Assembly (NCBI GenBank): GCA_903840415.1
Contig: CAIMFY010000009.1
Location: forward strand, 1-64,000
DNA from: an uncultured Opitutia bacterium
GTDB taxonomy: Bacteria > Verrucomicrobiota > Verrucomicrobiia > Opitutales > Opitutaceae
Direction: 5' to 3'
DNA: 64,000 bases
The notes below the pieces were generated by a model. The model searched no databases, was not told where the DNA came from, and worked only from the letters and a program-made list of their open reading frames with translations. Positions 1-7,528 of the stretch are shown here, in pieces. Every line of letters begins with the position of its first letter. Within the stretch, counting starts at the first letter, position 1. Position numbers and translations under genes: made by a program.

Positions 1-2
1 CA

Positions 3-320
3 CTGACGGTCAAAACCGCGCCCGTCGCGCCGAGCATCACTACGCCGCCGGTGTCGCAAACAATCACAGCGGGTGGCACCGCGGTCTTTAGTGTCGTCGC
101 TGGTGGAAACGCACCGCTCAGTTACCAGTGGCTCAGAAACTTGGTCGCGATCCCCGGGGCGACGTCGCCCAGCTATACTACCTCTCCCATGCTGACGGCC
201 GACAGCGGAAGCAGTTTCATCTGCACGGTGACCAACGCCGTGGGTTCGGTGACGAGTACCGCGGCGATCCTGACGGTCAATGCCGCGCCCGTTGCGCCGA
301 GCATCACTTCGCCGCCTGTG
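3..320 (+). repeat. Near-identical Ig-module junction repeated 267 bp apart
   Basis: The 51 bases from 3 recur from 270 with five mismatches, coding LTV-x-x-APVAPSIT-x-PPV in both copies. The offset is 267 nt, which is 89 codons and one Ig module. High DNA identity at the linker suggests recent module duplication. Confidence 0.75.
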
Positions 321-2150
321 CCGCTGACGGTGACGGCGGGCGCCACGGCGATTTTCAGCGTCGTTGCCGGGGGAGACGCCCCACTCGGTTACCAGTGGCT
401 CAAGAATTCGGTCGCGATCGCGGGAGCGACCGCTGCGAGCCTGACCCTCCCAAGTGTCGGTGCGACAAGCGCCGGCAAATACTCGGTGGTCGTGACGAAC
501 AGCGTGGGTTCGGTCACCTCGAGCGAGGTGGGGCTCACAGTGCTGCTTTTGCCCGTCATCACGGCTCAGCCGGTGGGAGTAACCGTCAATCAGGGCCAAA
601 ACGCCACGTTCACGGTCGCCGCAAGCGGCGCCGAAAGCTATCAGTGGAGCAAGGATGGCGTCTCAATTCCCGGGGCAAGTTTCGCCGTCCTGAGGCTAGC
701 CGCGGTTTCAGCCGCCCAAGCGGGAAGTTACGCGGTGACTGTCGGGAATTCAACTGGCAGTACGGTCTCGACCGCGGCGGTCTTGGCGGTGAAGGCCCCA
801 GTGATCATTGCGACACAGCCTACGCCGGTGAAGGCGGCGCTCGGTGAGCGGGTGGTCTTCAGTGTTCAAGCCGAAGGGGACTCGGGAGCCTCGGTCAGCT
901 ACCAGTGGCGGCGCGACGGTATCAGCCTGGCTGGTGGTACGGGTGCCGCCCTGACCATCAGCTCCATTACGGCAGCCGACTATGGCGCGTATAGTGTCTT
1001 AATCACTTCTCCCTCGGGCACGGCCGTGAGCGAAGCCGCGGCTCTCAGTCGCTTGACCGACAGCCCAGAAGCCCCCGTGATTACTCAGGAGCCGCGGGGA
1101 GTGACGATCAGCCCGCATGGATCCCTCATTCTTTCGGTTGTCGCCACGGGTTCGCCCGCGCCGGATTTTCTGTGGAGGCTAAATGGAGTCCCTTTGCCCG
1201 GCGCCAGCCGTGCAACCTTGGTAGTGACGGATGTCCTGCCGATCCAGGCCGGGTCTTACTCGGTTGTCGTGAGCAACTCCGCGGGCTCCGTCACCAGTGC
1301 CGCCGTCCCCGTGGTGGTGACCGATGGGTTCAGCCGACAGCTGAACCTGTCCACGCTCGGCTATGTTGGCGTGGGCGGGGACATCATGATTTCCGGATTC
1401 GTCGTCGCCGGATCAAATGCCAAGCGCCTGCTCGTTCGAGCGACGGGTCCGACACTCGCGGCGTACGGGGTCACGGACCGGCTGGCGGATCCGTGGCTCG
1501 CCGTATTCAAGGAGGGCGTCCAGTGGGTGAGTAACGACAATTGGAGTACCGACTTTTCTGGCGCGCAGGCGGTGCGTGCCGCGGGAGCCTCGGTGGGTGC
1601 CTTTGCCCTGGCGGATGGAAGCAATGACGCCGCCCTCGTCGTTTCGCTCGATCCGGGTTCCTACACGATTCAGGTGTCGGGGGTGGCCGGGACCACGGGG
1701 CAGGCGCTCGTGGAGGTCTACGACCTGGATCCCTTGGATCCCGCCGGCAGTCGACTGGTGAACCTTGCGACCCGTGCCCTTGTGCGGGCGGGGGCGGGCC
1801 CGTTGATTTCCGGGTTTGTCGTGCAGGGCGCCGTGGCCCGGGCCGTTCTCGTACGGGCTGCCGGACCCGCCCTTGCCTCGTATGGCGTTTCCGGATTTCT
1901 CCAGCGGCCAAAACTCTCCCTGTTTGACAATTTCGGCCGGGAACTTGCCACGAACACAGGGTGGGAGGCGTCCGGGATTTCCGACGCCACGATCTCCGCC
2001 GCGCAAAGCGTGGGGGCATTCCCTTTGCCTCGGGGCAGCACCGACAGTGTGATCCTCACGGTGCTGCCACCCGGCAACTATACTGCGCAGGTTTTTGGTT
2101 CGGACGGCGGCTCTGGCGTGACGCTTCTCGAAGTCTATGAACTCCCGTGA
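3..2150 (+). CDS. Ig-like repeat surface protein, 5' truncated by window edge
   Basis: Reading is open from the first bases, so the true start lies upstream; the GTG at 51 is inside a repeat and is not a credible start. About five Ig-like domains of 80-90 residues follow each other, with recurring 'YQWxxNxxxIxGAT' and 'AGSYxVxVxNSxGSVTS' motifs. From about nucleotide 1325 the protein changes to two copies of a module with the pattern ISGFVV-x-G-x5-LVRA-x-GP-x-LA-x-YGV. Such modules are familiar at the C-termini of Verrucomicrobia exported proteins (established knowledge, from memory). The likely role is an extracellular or cell-surface structural or adhesive protein. No catalytic domain is visible in the part present. 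The gene ends without a strong hairpin and is followed by a 0.5 kb gene-poor stretch. Confidence 0.8.
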   Translation: MTVKTAPVAPSITTPPVSQTITAGGTAVFSVVAGGNAPLSYQWLRNLVAIPGATSPSYTTSPMLTADSGSSFICTVTNAVGSVTSTAAILTVNAAPVAPSITSPPVPLTVTAGATAIFSVVAGGDAPLGYQWLKNSVAIAGATAASLTLPSVGATSAGKYSVVVTNSVGSVTSSEVGLTVLLLPVITAQPVGVTVNQGQNATFTVAASGAESYQWSKDGVSIPGASFAVLRLAAVSAAQAGSYAVTVGNSTGSTVSTAAVLAVKAPVIIATQPTPVKAALGERVVFSVQAEGDSGASVSYQWRRDGISLAGGTGAALTISSITAADYGAYSVLITSPSGTAVSEAAALSRLTDSPEAPVITQEPRGVTISPHGSLILSVVATGSPAPDFLWRLNGVPLPGASRATLVVTDVLPIQAGSYSVVVSNSAGSVTSAAVPVVVTDGFSRQLNLSTLGYVGVGGDIMISGFVVAGSNAKRLLVRATGPTLAAYGVTDRLADPWLAVFKEGVQWVSNDNWSTDFSGAQAVRAAGASVGAFALADGSNDAALVVSLDPGSYTIQVSGVAGTTGQALVEVYDLDPLDPAGSRLVNLATRALVRAGAGPLISGFVVQGAVARAVLVRAAGPALASYGVSGFLQRPKLSLFDNFGRELATNTGWEASGISDATISAAQSVGAFPLPRGSTDSVILTVLPPGNYTAQVFGSDGGSGVTLLEVYELP

Positions 2151-2309
2151 CGTTTTGGGTGCGGGTCGCAGATGGACAGTCTACCTTGATGGCTTCGTAA
2201 CTTTCTGCAACTAATCACAACTAAACTCATAATAGCCTATTTTACAGCAGGATAAGGATTATGGGGTCGTCCGATGTGGGCCGAGTTGAGGGTAGGGGTG
2301 GACCAAAAA

Positions 2310-2331
2310 AGTGGCCCAATAGTGGCCCAAA
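2310..2331. repeat. Short tandem repeat, 11-bp unit, two copies
   Basis: AGTGGCCCAAT is followed directly by AGTGGCCCAAA. A similarly styled 12-bp tandem (TGGACACCAAAA twice) occurs at 63862-63885 just downstream of tRNA-Cys. Both might be remnants of recombinase-gene ends next to tRNA-type sequences, but this is speculative. Confidence 0.45.
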
Positions 2332-2579
2332 TTTTCTGCCGCGTCTTTCGTGGCTTCGTTGTTGTGTCTGTCAAGTTCTGCAAAAGTGGAATTGTTGGTA
2401 CGGTGGTTTGGTGAGTTATAAAGCGGAAGCGACTTCGTGCCGGCGGCTCGCTTGGTTGCGGGCGGGACGCCACGCGAAGCCCCGCTTTCAGCCGCAACGC
2501 GGGCTTCGCCGAACCACACGACCGAATTGAGTGAAACACTCAGGCTCGATGCCCCAATTAATATAACGGGTAATAAGTT

Positions 2580-2625
2580 GCCCAGTAGCTCAGTGGCAGA
2601 GTAGGTGACTGATCCTATAAGCCGC
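2580..2625 (+). other. tRNA-like 5' half (degenerate remnant)
   Basis: The sequence GCCCAGTAGCTCAGTGGCAG and what follows match a typical tRNA acceptor 5' strand, U8, D-arm and the start of an anticodon arm (CTGATCC loop). The 3' side of the anticodon stem does not pair, and no T-arm or acceptor 3' strand follows. It is best read as a decayed or partially duplicated tRNA, for instance a leftover of integration. It could be chance. Confidence 0.35.
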
Positions 2626-2668
2626 AGTTGAAATGCATGTTTAGCAGGAGAAATGCCCAAAAAACGAT

Positions 2669-3418
2669 TCACCTAATGGGTGAAAGTTGCGTAAATGGCT
2701 GGCCGGCGTCCCCCTGATGACGTCTTGATGGTAACCAATACGAGATCTCAATGGTCACCACTACGATGGTCGCAATGGTAACCGATGAGAACGGAACTGC
2801 GTAAGCGGAAAGCCGGCCACAGCGTAGCCGGGACCCGACAATGGCACTTTTCCAACTAGGCCCAGGGCTCACCGGGAAATAGCGTTCGACTTCAGGCGGC
2901 AGCGATGCAGCGGACACAGCGAGCGCTGCAGCTTCACAAGGATGTGCTAGGCGCGGCGCACGCAGCGCATCGGATGCCGGAAACATCATGGCACGAACTG
3001 CGGGAGGTAATGGAGGCGGCGCCCCTGTGGTAGACGGCGATGGCAGTTCAGTCGGAGAAGATTCGGAAACCTTTGAATCTACAAGTCGGAGCCGAATGGG
3101 TTCTCGTCCTGGCTCGCCGGACAACGTGATCGTCTCGGTCGTCTGATCAAAATCAGTTACGAGATACCCCAAGGCGTCATCCTTGAGTTTGACCCAGCCG
3201 GAAGATCGACCGCCGGCATCGATCACGTTGAAGTGAAAGACTCCGTTGAAAAAGAATACCCCGCGCAATTGCAGCGACGGCGTCTGTCTGCCTTCGGCAG
3301 GGACCTCGACTGATGCTCCCAGTGTCGCTGACCCCGTCCCGAAATTTGTTGGCACCGGTGCTGCAGCATTTCCCGCTGAAGCAACAGCAATAATAGCTAT
3401 GAAACCAAGGTACCGCAT
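2669..3418 (-). CDS. Hypothetical secreted protein
   Basis: The protein has about 249 residues. I chose the ATG at 3418 because it begins a signal peptide (MRYLGFIAIIAVASAGNAAA) with a likely cleavage after AAA; an in-frame upstream start at 3493 would bury that signal. The next 90 residues contain the pattern 'LRGVFFFNGVFHFNVIDAGG...WVKLKDDALGYLVTDFD...ITLSG...IRLRL'. This resembles a small beta-rich domain common in secreted Verrucomicrobia proteins; I recall the pattern but cannot name the family. The C-terminal 110 residues are low in recognisable features and may be out-of-frame or decayed. The neighbouring fragment at 3397-3741 overlaps its 5' end. Function unknown. Confidence 0.5.
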   Translation of the reverse strand: MRYLGFIAIIAVASAGNAAAPVPTNFGTGSATLGASVEVPAEGRQTPSLQLRGVFFFNGVFHFNVIDAGGRSSGWVKLKDDALGYLVTDFDQTTETITLSGEPGREPIRLRLVDSKVSESSPTELPSPSTTGAPPPLPPAVRAMMFPASDALRAPRLAHPCEAAALAVSAASLPPEVERYFPVSPGPSWKSAIVGSRLRCGRLSAYAVPFSSVTIATIVVVTIEISYWLPSRRHQGDAGQPFTQLSPIR

Positions 3419-3741
3419 AAGACCAATGTAGTTTCGTTGAGCGATTGCCAGGGGGCAAACATAGTTGTTCTCGCTTTGTTCCGGATTGTCCAAGTCAGCG
3501 GCAGCGTAGGGAGTCCGGCCGAGGAGGAGATCGAGGTATCGTTCATGCGCCAGATGACGCGTTCACCGGTGGTGGTGTTCTGCAGGATGATATGGGGCCG
3601 GCCACTACTGAAGAAGTCGCCGGTGCCGGCGAAGCGCCACCCGCTTAAGAATGTCGGCAGTCCGATGGATTGGCGGATGCTGCCATCGCTATTCAGGTTC
3701 CAAAACACTCGCTCGCCCGAGCTTGTGTTCTCGAGGAGGGT
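3397..3741 (-). pseudogene. FG-GAP/VCBS-type repeat protein fragment
   Basis: The frame encodes slightly more than one copy of an FG-GAP-like repeat. 'ENTSSGERVFWNLNSDGSI' and 'LQNTTTGERVIWRMNDTSI' align with each other, separated by 'FAGTGDFFSSGRP', a degenerate form of the usual DFNxDGxPD calcium-binding loop. The frame is closed upstream by a stop at 3742-3744 and loses similarity after about 3480. Intact proteins of this kind carry many such repeats and a signal peptide, neither of which is present. It is therefore read as a broken remnant of a surface beta-propeller protein. Confidence 0.55.
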
Positions 3742-4056
3742 TCATCGTCTTTTGACACTTGTCCATGGTCTCTCCACTCTTCAGTCCCGCCCTCCGCCAC
3801 CCGCTGCAATGCGCTTCCAGCCCATTCGAGACACCGACGCAGTGCGCGGAACCAACCGACTTGGCGTATTCCGACTCGAACGCCTCCAACTCGCTTCCGA
3901 GCAAAAACCAGCCCAAGTCCATGACGCGGTGCAGGTGGCATCGAGTTCAGGACGGATTTTTTTGGTCGCCGATTGTAGATCGAGAACGAAAACTCTCATA
4001 GAAGGAAATTCGTTCTTGGTTTTGGAAACAGCTTCCGGCAGCGTGCGCGCCTAAAT
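3742..4056. other. Intergenic stretch before the sugar-nucleotide operon
   Basis: No supported gene is seen on either strand. Short open frames lack recognisable motifs. The promoter of the operon starting at 4057 probably lies here, but no clear -35/-10 pair was identified. Confidence 0.4.
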
Positions 4057-5175
4057 ATGGAATTTGTTAGCGAGGCTTATCGCGGCAAGAGAGTCTTCGT
4101 AACAGGACAAACGGGCTTCAAAGGTTCGTGGCTGTGCGAGTGGCTGCTTGCGCTCGGTGCGGACGTCTCAGGTTATAGCTTGCCCCCCCCCACGACGCCG
4201 GCGCTCTTCGACCAGCTTGGCTTGGGTTCGCGAATGAAACATCAAGTTGGAGACGTGCGTGATCTGGCTGCTCTGAGGGCAGCAATGAAGGCATGCAACC
4301 CGGATTATGTATTTCACCTCGCGGCCCAGCCGTTGGTGCGCCTTTCCTACGAGCGGCCGGTCGAGACCTATGAAATTAATGTCATGGGGACAGTGCACGT
4401 CCTCGAGAGCTTGCGTTCACTTTCCGCTCCCTGCGCGGCGGTTATGGTCACAACGGACAAGTGCTACGAAAACCGAGAATGGTTGCACGGCTATCGCGAG
4501 GAGGACCCGTTAGGCGGATACGATCCCTACAGCTCAAGCAAAGGGGCCGCGGAAATCGTCGCCGCGGCATGGCGCCGTTCGTTCTTCCTGCCGGAAAAAA
4601 TCGCGGCGAGAGCGGTGCCCCCCGTGGCTGTTGCGACAGCGCGTGCCGGCAATGTCATCGGCGGCGGGGATTGGGCGCTCGACCGCATCGTGCCAGACTG
4701 CATGAGGGCGCTGGCGAAGGGCGAGGCAATTTCGGTGCGCAATCTGGTCGCTACGCGCCCTTGGCAGCACGTGCTTGAGCCCCTGAGCGGATACCTTACG
4801 CTTGGCGCGCACCTCCAGCAGGCGTTACAGTCATCGGCACCACGCTCTAACCTTGAGGGCTTATGTTCGGCGTTCAATTTTGGGCCGCCTCTCGATTCCA
4901 ACCGCAACGTTCGCGACATGGTGGAGACCATACTGCGACAATGGCCAGGTCGTTGGGAAGATCGCTCCGACCTCCGCGCTGTGCATGAAGCCAAACTGCT
5001 CAATCTTGCCACTGACAAGGCCCATCACCTGCTCCACTGGCGTCCCCGCTGGGCGTTCGACCAGGCCGTAACGCGCACCGTGCAGTGGTATCGAGCTGTG
5101 CACGATGTCGCGGACGCCGCTCCGTCAATCACCCGGACGCAGATCTCCGAGTATATGGCTACTGGCGCTCGTTGA
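4057..5175 (+). CDS. rfbG: CDP-glucose 4,6-dehydratase
   Basis: This SDR-fold enzyme converts CDP-D-glucose to CDP-4-keto-6-deoxy-D-glucose in the cytoplasm, the committed step of CDP-linked 3,6-dideoxyhexose synthesis. The NAD-binding glycine motif is at residues 17-23 (GQTGFKG), and the catalytic Tyr158-x3-Lys162 lies in DPYSSSKGAAE. The 372-residue length fits the family (about 360). The ATG at 4057 gives MEFVSEAYRGKRVFVTG, a typical N-terminus. It is the first gene of a run of sugar-nucleotide genes on the plus strand and sits 23 nt before rfbF. The usual order is rfbF then rfbG; here it is reversed. A run of nine C at 4183-4191 (codons 43-45, three prolines) is a potential slippage site early in the gene. 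Confidence 0.92.
   Translation: MEFVSEAYRGKRVFVTGQTGFKGSWLCEWLLALGADVSGYSLPPPTTPALFDQLGLGSRMKHQVGDVRDLAALRAAMKACNPDYVFHLAAQPLVRLSYERPVETYEINVMGTVHVLESLRSLSAPCAAVMVTTDKCYENREWLHGYREEDPLGGYDPYSSSKGAAEIVAAAWRRSFFLPEKIAARAVPPVAVATARAGNVIGGGDWALDRIVPDCMRALAKGEAISVRNLVATRPWQHVLEPLSGYLTLGAHLQQALQSSAPRSNLEGLCSAFNFGPPLDSNRNVRDMVETILRQWPGRWEDRSDLRAVHEAKLLNLATDKAHHLLHWRPRWAFDQAVTRTVQWYRAVHDVADAAPSITRTQISEYMATGAR
4183..4191 (+). repeat. Nine-C homopolymer inside rfbG
   Basis: Nine consecutive C encode Pro-Pro-Pro at codons 43-45 of the dehydratase gene. The frame is open at this length; loss or gain of one C would truncate the enzyme early. Tracts of this size in glycan genes can be phase-variable in other bacteria (established knowledge); whether this one varies is unknown. 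Confidence 0.6.
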
Positions 5176-5198
5176 ATCGCGGAAAATTTACATCCATC

Positions 5199-6002
5199 AT
5201 GAAAGTAGTCATTCTGTGTGGCGGCAAAGGCACTCGGTTACGTGAAGAGACAGAATACCGTCCCAAACCGATGGTGCCCATCGGCACCCGCCCGATCCTC
5301 TGGCACATCATGAAGACATACGCGCATCATGGTCACAAGGAGTTCATTCTTTGCCTCGGCTACAAGGGCGAGATGATCAAGGAATACTTCCGCAATTATC
5401 TTTGGAATACCTGCGACATCACGCTGCGCCTTGGGCGGAATTCGGATTTACAGTTCCACAATAATCACGACGAGGAAGACTGGAGTGTTACGCTCGCCGA
5501 TACGGGAGAGAACGCCATGACAGCTTACCGCATCAAGCTGATCGAGAGATATCTTGGCTCAGATGAGCGGTTTCTCCTTACCTACGGCGACGGGGTGGGC
5601 GATATCGACATCAACGCCTCGGTGGCCCATCACCGTCGCACCGGAAAAACATGCACGTTAACCGCAGTGCATCCGCCCGGGCGTTTCGGCGAACTTGGTC
5701 TCGCGGTGGATTCAACAATACAGAGTTTCAATGAAAAGCCCCAGGCCGAGGGCGGCTACATCAATGGTGGCTATATGGTGTGCGAACGTTCCATCTTTGA
5801 TCATTTGCCCGCGGATCCGACCATGATGCTCGAGCAGGCGCCGCTGAAAAACCTAGCCGCCGCCGGGCAGCTCGGCGCCTATTGCCACGACGGGTTTTGG
5901 CAGCCGATGGATACCTTTCAGGAAGCCTCGCTGCTAAACAAGCTCTGGTCTGAAAACCGTGCGCCGTGGAAAGTCTGGCCGACCCCCGCGGATCGCACCT
6001 AG
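5199..6002 (+). CDS. rfbF: Glucose-1-phosphate cytidylyltransferase
   Basis: The enzyme makes CDP-glucose from glucose-1-phosphate and CTP, supplying rfbG. The nucleotidyltransferase signature GGKGTRLREET is at residues 8-18, followed by RPKPMVPIG with the usual Lys, and the later metal-binding segment is LTYGDGVGD. Length is 267 residues, close to the 257 typical for RfbF/DdhA. I chose the ATG at 5199 because MKVVILCGGKGTRL is the normal N-terminus; the frame is open further upstream only by overlap with rfbG. It is followed 28 nt later by rfbH. Confidence 0.93.
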   Translation: MKVVILCGGKGTRLREETEYRPKPMVPIGTRPILWHIMKTYAHHGHKEFILCLGYKGEMIKEYFRNYLWNTCDITLRLGRNSDLQFHNNHDEEDWSVTLADTGENAMTAYRIKLIERYLGSDERFLLTYGDGVGDIDINASVAHHRRTGKTCTLTAVHPPGRFGELGLAVDSTIQSFNEKPQAEGGYINGGYMVCERSIFDHLPADPTMMLEQAPLKNLAAAGQLGAYCHDGFWQPMDTFQEASLLNKLWSENRAPWKVWPTPADRT

Positions 6003-6030
6003 TCTTCCTTTTTCCCTTTCATCAATACCT

Positions 6031-7518
6031 ATGTCAACGGATGCCGCCTCACTCCGCGCAGAAATACTCAAGCTCACCCGTGCCTACTCGGCTCTTACTC
6101 ACAAGGCCAACCGGCCTGGTGCTGAAGCGGCCGTCAGTTTCGCGGCGGGCGTGACGACAGTGCCTTACGCGGGCCGGGTGTTCACGGAGGATGAAGTGGA
6201 GGCGGCGGTTGCTTCTACTCTCGATTTCTGGCTGACCCTTGGAGCCGAAGGTGAGGCTTTTGAACGCGAGTTCGCGGGGTTCCTCGGCGTGAAGCATTCG
6301 TTGCTGGTCAATTCGGGTTCGTCGGCGAACCTAATCGCGGTCAGCGCGCTCACGACGCACAAACTTCTCCTGCACAAGCGGATTCAGCCCGGTGACGAAA
6401 TCATCACCGCGGCGGCCGGCTTCCCAACGACCGTGGCCCCGATCATTCAGCAGGGCGCGGTGCCAGTCTTTGTCGACAACGATCCTGTGACCGGCAACGT
6501 GCGAGTCGATCAACTCGAATCTGCCTTTTCCCCCGGCAAGACCAAAGCTGTGCTCATTGCTCACACCTTGGGCAATCCGTTCGACCTCGGCGCCGTTTTA
6601 GAGTTTTGCCGGCGCCACGATCTCTGGCTGATTGAGGACAACTGCGACGCCTTGGGCTGCACCTACTCGATGCCGCGTGAACGTGCCCGGGCTCTCGGAT
6701 TCACGGAGAACTCACCCGGCATCGCGCCGGATGGCGTTAACATCACTCGCTATACCGGAACTTGGGGTGATATTTCCACGCAGTCGTTCTACCCGCCGCA
6801 TCATCTCACGATGGGCGAAGGAGGGGCGGTCAATATCGTCCATCGGTCACCGCTCAAAACCTACGCGGAGAGTTTTCGCGATTGGGGTCGTGACTGCTGG
6901 TGCGCCTCCGGCAAAGACAATACCTGTAACAAGCGCTTTGGCTGGCAGCTCGGCGAGCTGCCCGAAGGTTACGATCATAAATACATCTACAGTCACCTAG
7001 GCTATAATTTGAAGCCCCTCGATCCGCAGGCCGCCATCGGTCGACAACAGTTGCGCAAGCTACGCTCGTTTATCGAGGCTCGTAAGCAGAACTGGGAATA
7101 CCTGCGAGCGGGCCTCGCCGGGCTGGAAGAGTTTTTCGACTTTAGCTTGCCAACCCATGCCACCGCTTGGTCGCCGTCTGGGTTTTCATGGGAGGCGAAC
7201 GGCTGCCGGACCGACTGCTCATGGTTTGGCTTCATGCTGCGGGTACGCAGCACCGCGCCTTTCAGCAAGTCCGACTTCGCGCGCCATCTTGACGAGAAAA
7301 AGATCGGCAACCGTATGCTCTTTGGCGGCAATTTGGTTCGCCAGCCGGTGTTTGTGCAATTGTGCAAGGACCGACCCGAGGCGTTTCGTATCGTCGGAAA
7401 CCTGGCGGGCGCCGACAGTATCATGCGTGAGGCGATTTTCGTGGGCACCTATCCCGGACTGTCGCGCGCTATGCTCGACTACGTGATCGCCATGGTGTGG
7501 GCTTTTTGCCGCCGTTGA
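6031..7518 (+). CDS. rfbH: CDP-4-keto-6-deoxy-D-glucose-3-dehydrase (E1, RfbH/DdhC)
   Basis: This PMP-dependent [2Fe-2S] enzyme removes the C3 hydroxyl of CDP-4-keto-6-deoxyglucose, giving the precursor of all CDP-3,6-dideoxyhexoses. It has the DegT aminotransferase fold, but the PLP lysine is replaced by histidine in SFYPPHHLTMGEGG (His257/258), the hallmark of E1. Cysteines for the iron-sulfur cluster are visible as Cys205 (DNCDALG) and Cys289-x-Cys291-x7-Cys299. The spacing between the first and second is longer than in Yersinia E1 because of an insertion around residues 210-235. Length is 495 residues with the start at ATG 6031 (MSTDAASLRAEILKL). The partner reductase E3 (DdhD) is not present in the window. 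Confidence 0.9.
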   Translation: MSTDAASLRAEILKLTRAYSALTHKANRPGAEAAVSFAAGVTTVPYAGRVFTEDEVEAAVASTLDFWLTLGAEGEAFEREFAGFLGVKHSLLVNSGSSANLIAVSALTTHKLLLHKRIQPGDEIITAAAGFPTTVAPIIQQGAVPVFVDNDPVTGNVRVDQLESAFSPGKTKAVLIAHTLGNPFDLGAVLEFCRRHDLWLIEDNCDALGCTYSMPRERARALGFTENSPGIAPDGVNITRYTGTWGDISTQSFYPPHHLTMGEGGAVNIVHRSPLKTYAESFRDWGRDCWCASGKDNTCNKRFGWQLGELPEGYDHKYIYSHLGYNLKPLDPQAAIGRQQLRKLRSFIEARKQNWEYLRAGLAGLEEFFDFSLPTHATAWSPSGFSWEANGCRTDCSWFGFMLRVRSTAPFSKSDFARHLDEKKIGNRMLFGGNLVRQPVFVQLCKDRPEAFRIVGNLAGADSIMREAIFVGTYPGLSRAMLDYVIAMVWAFCRR

Positions 7519-7528
7519 GGCCGGGCCG

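Larger units (their letters stand above)
2151..2668. other. Gene-poor stretch with possible integration scars
   Basis: No convincing gene was found on either strand. The minus-strand frame across 2259-2672 is open but has no recognisable domain. The stretch holds a short tandem repeat at 2310-2331 (two 11-mers beginning AGTGGCCCAA) and a tRNA-like half at 2580-2625. Base composition is lower in GC than the flanking surface-protein gene. Confidence 0.5.

Noticed and set aside
2259-2672. 137-codon minus-strand frame as an integrase C-terminal remnant
   Set aside because: A vague resemblance of its last residues to recombinase tails is too weak; no catalytic Arg/His/Tyr motif is visible.
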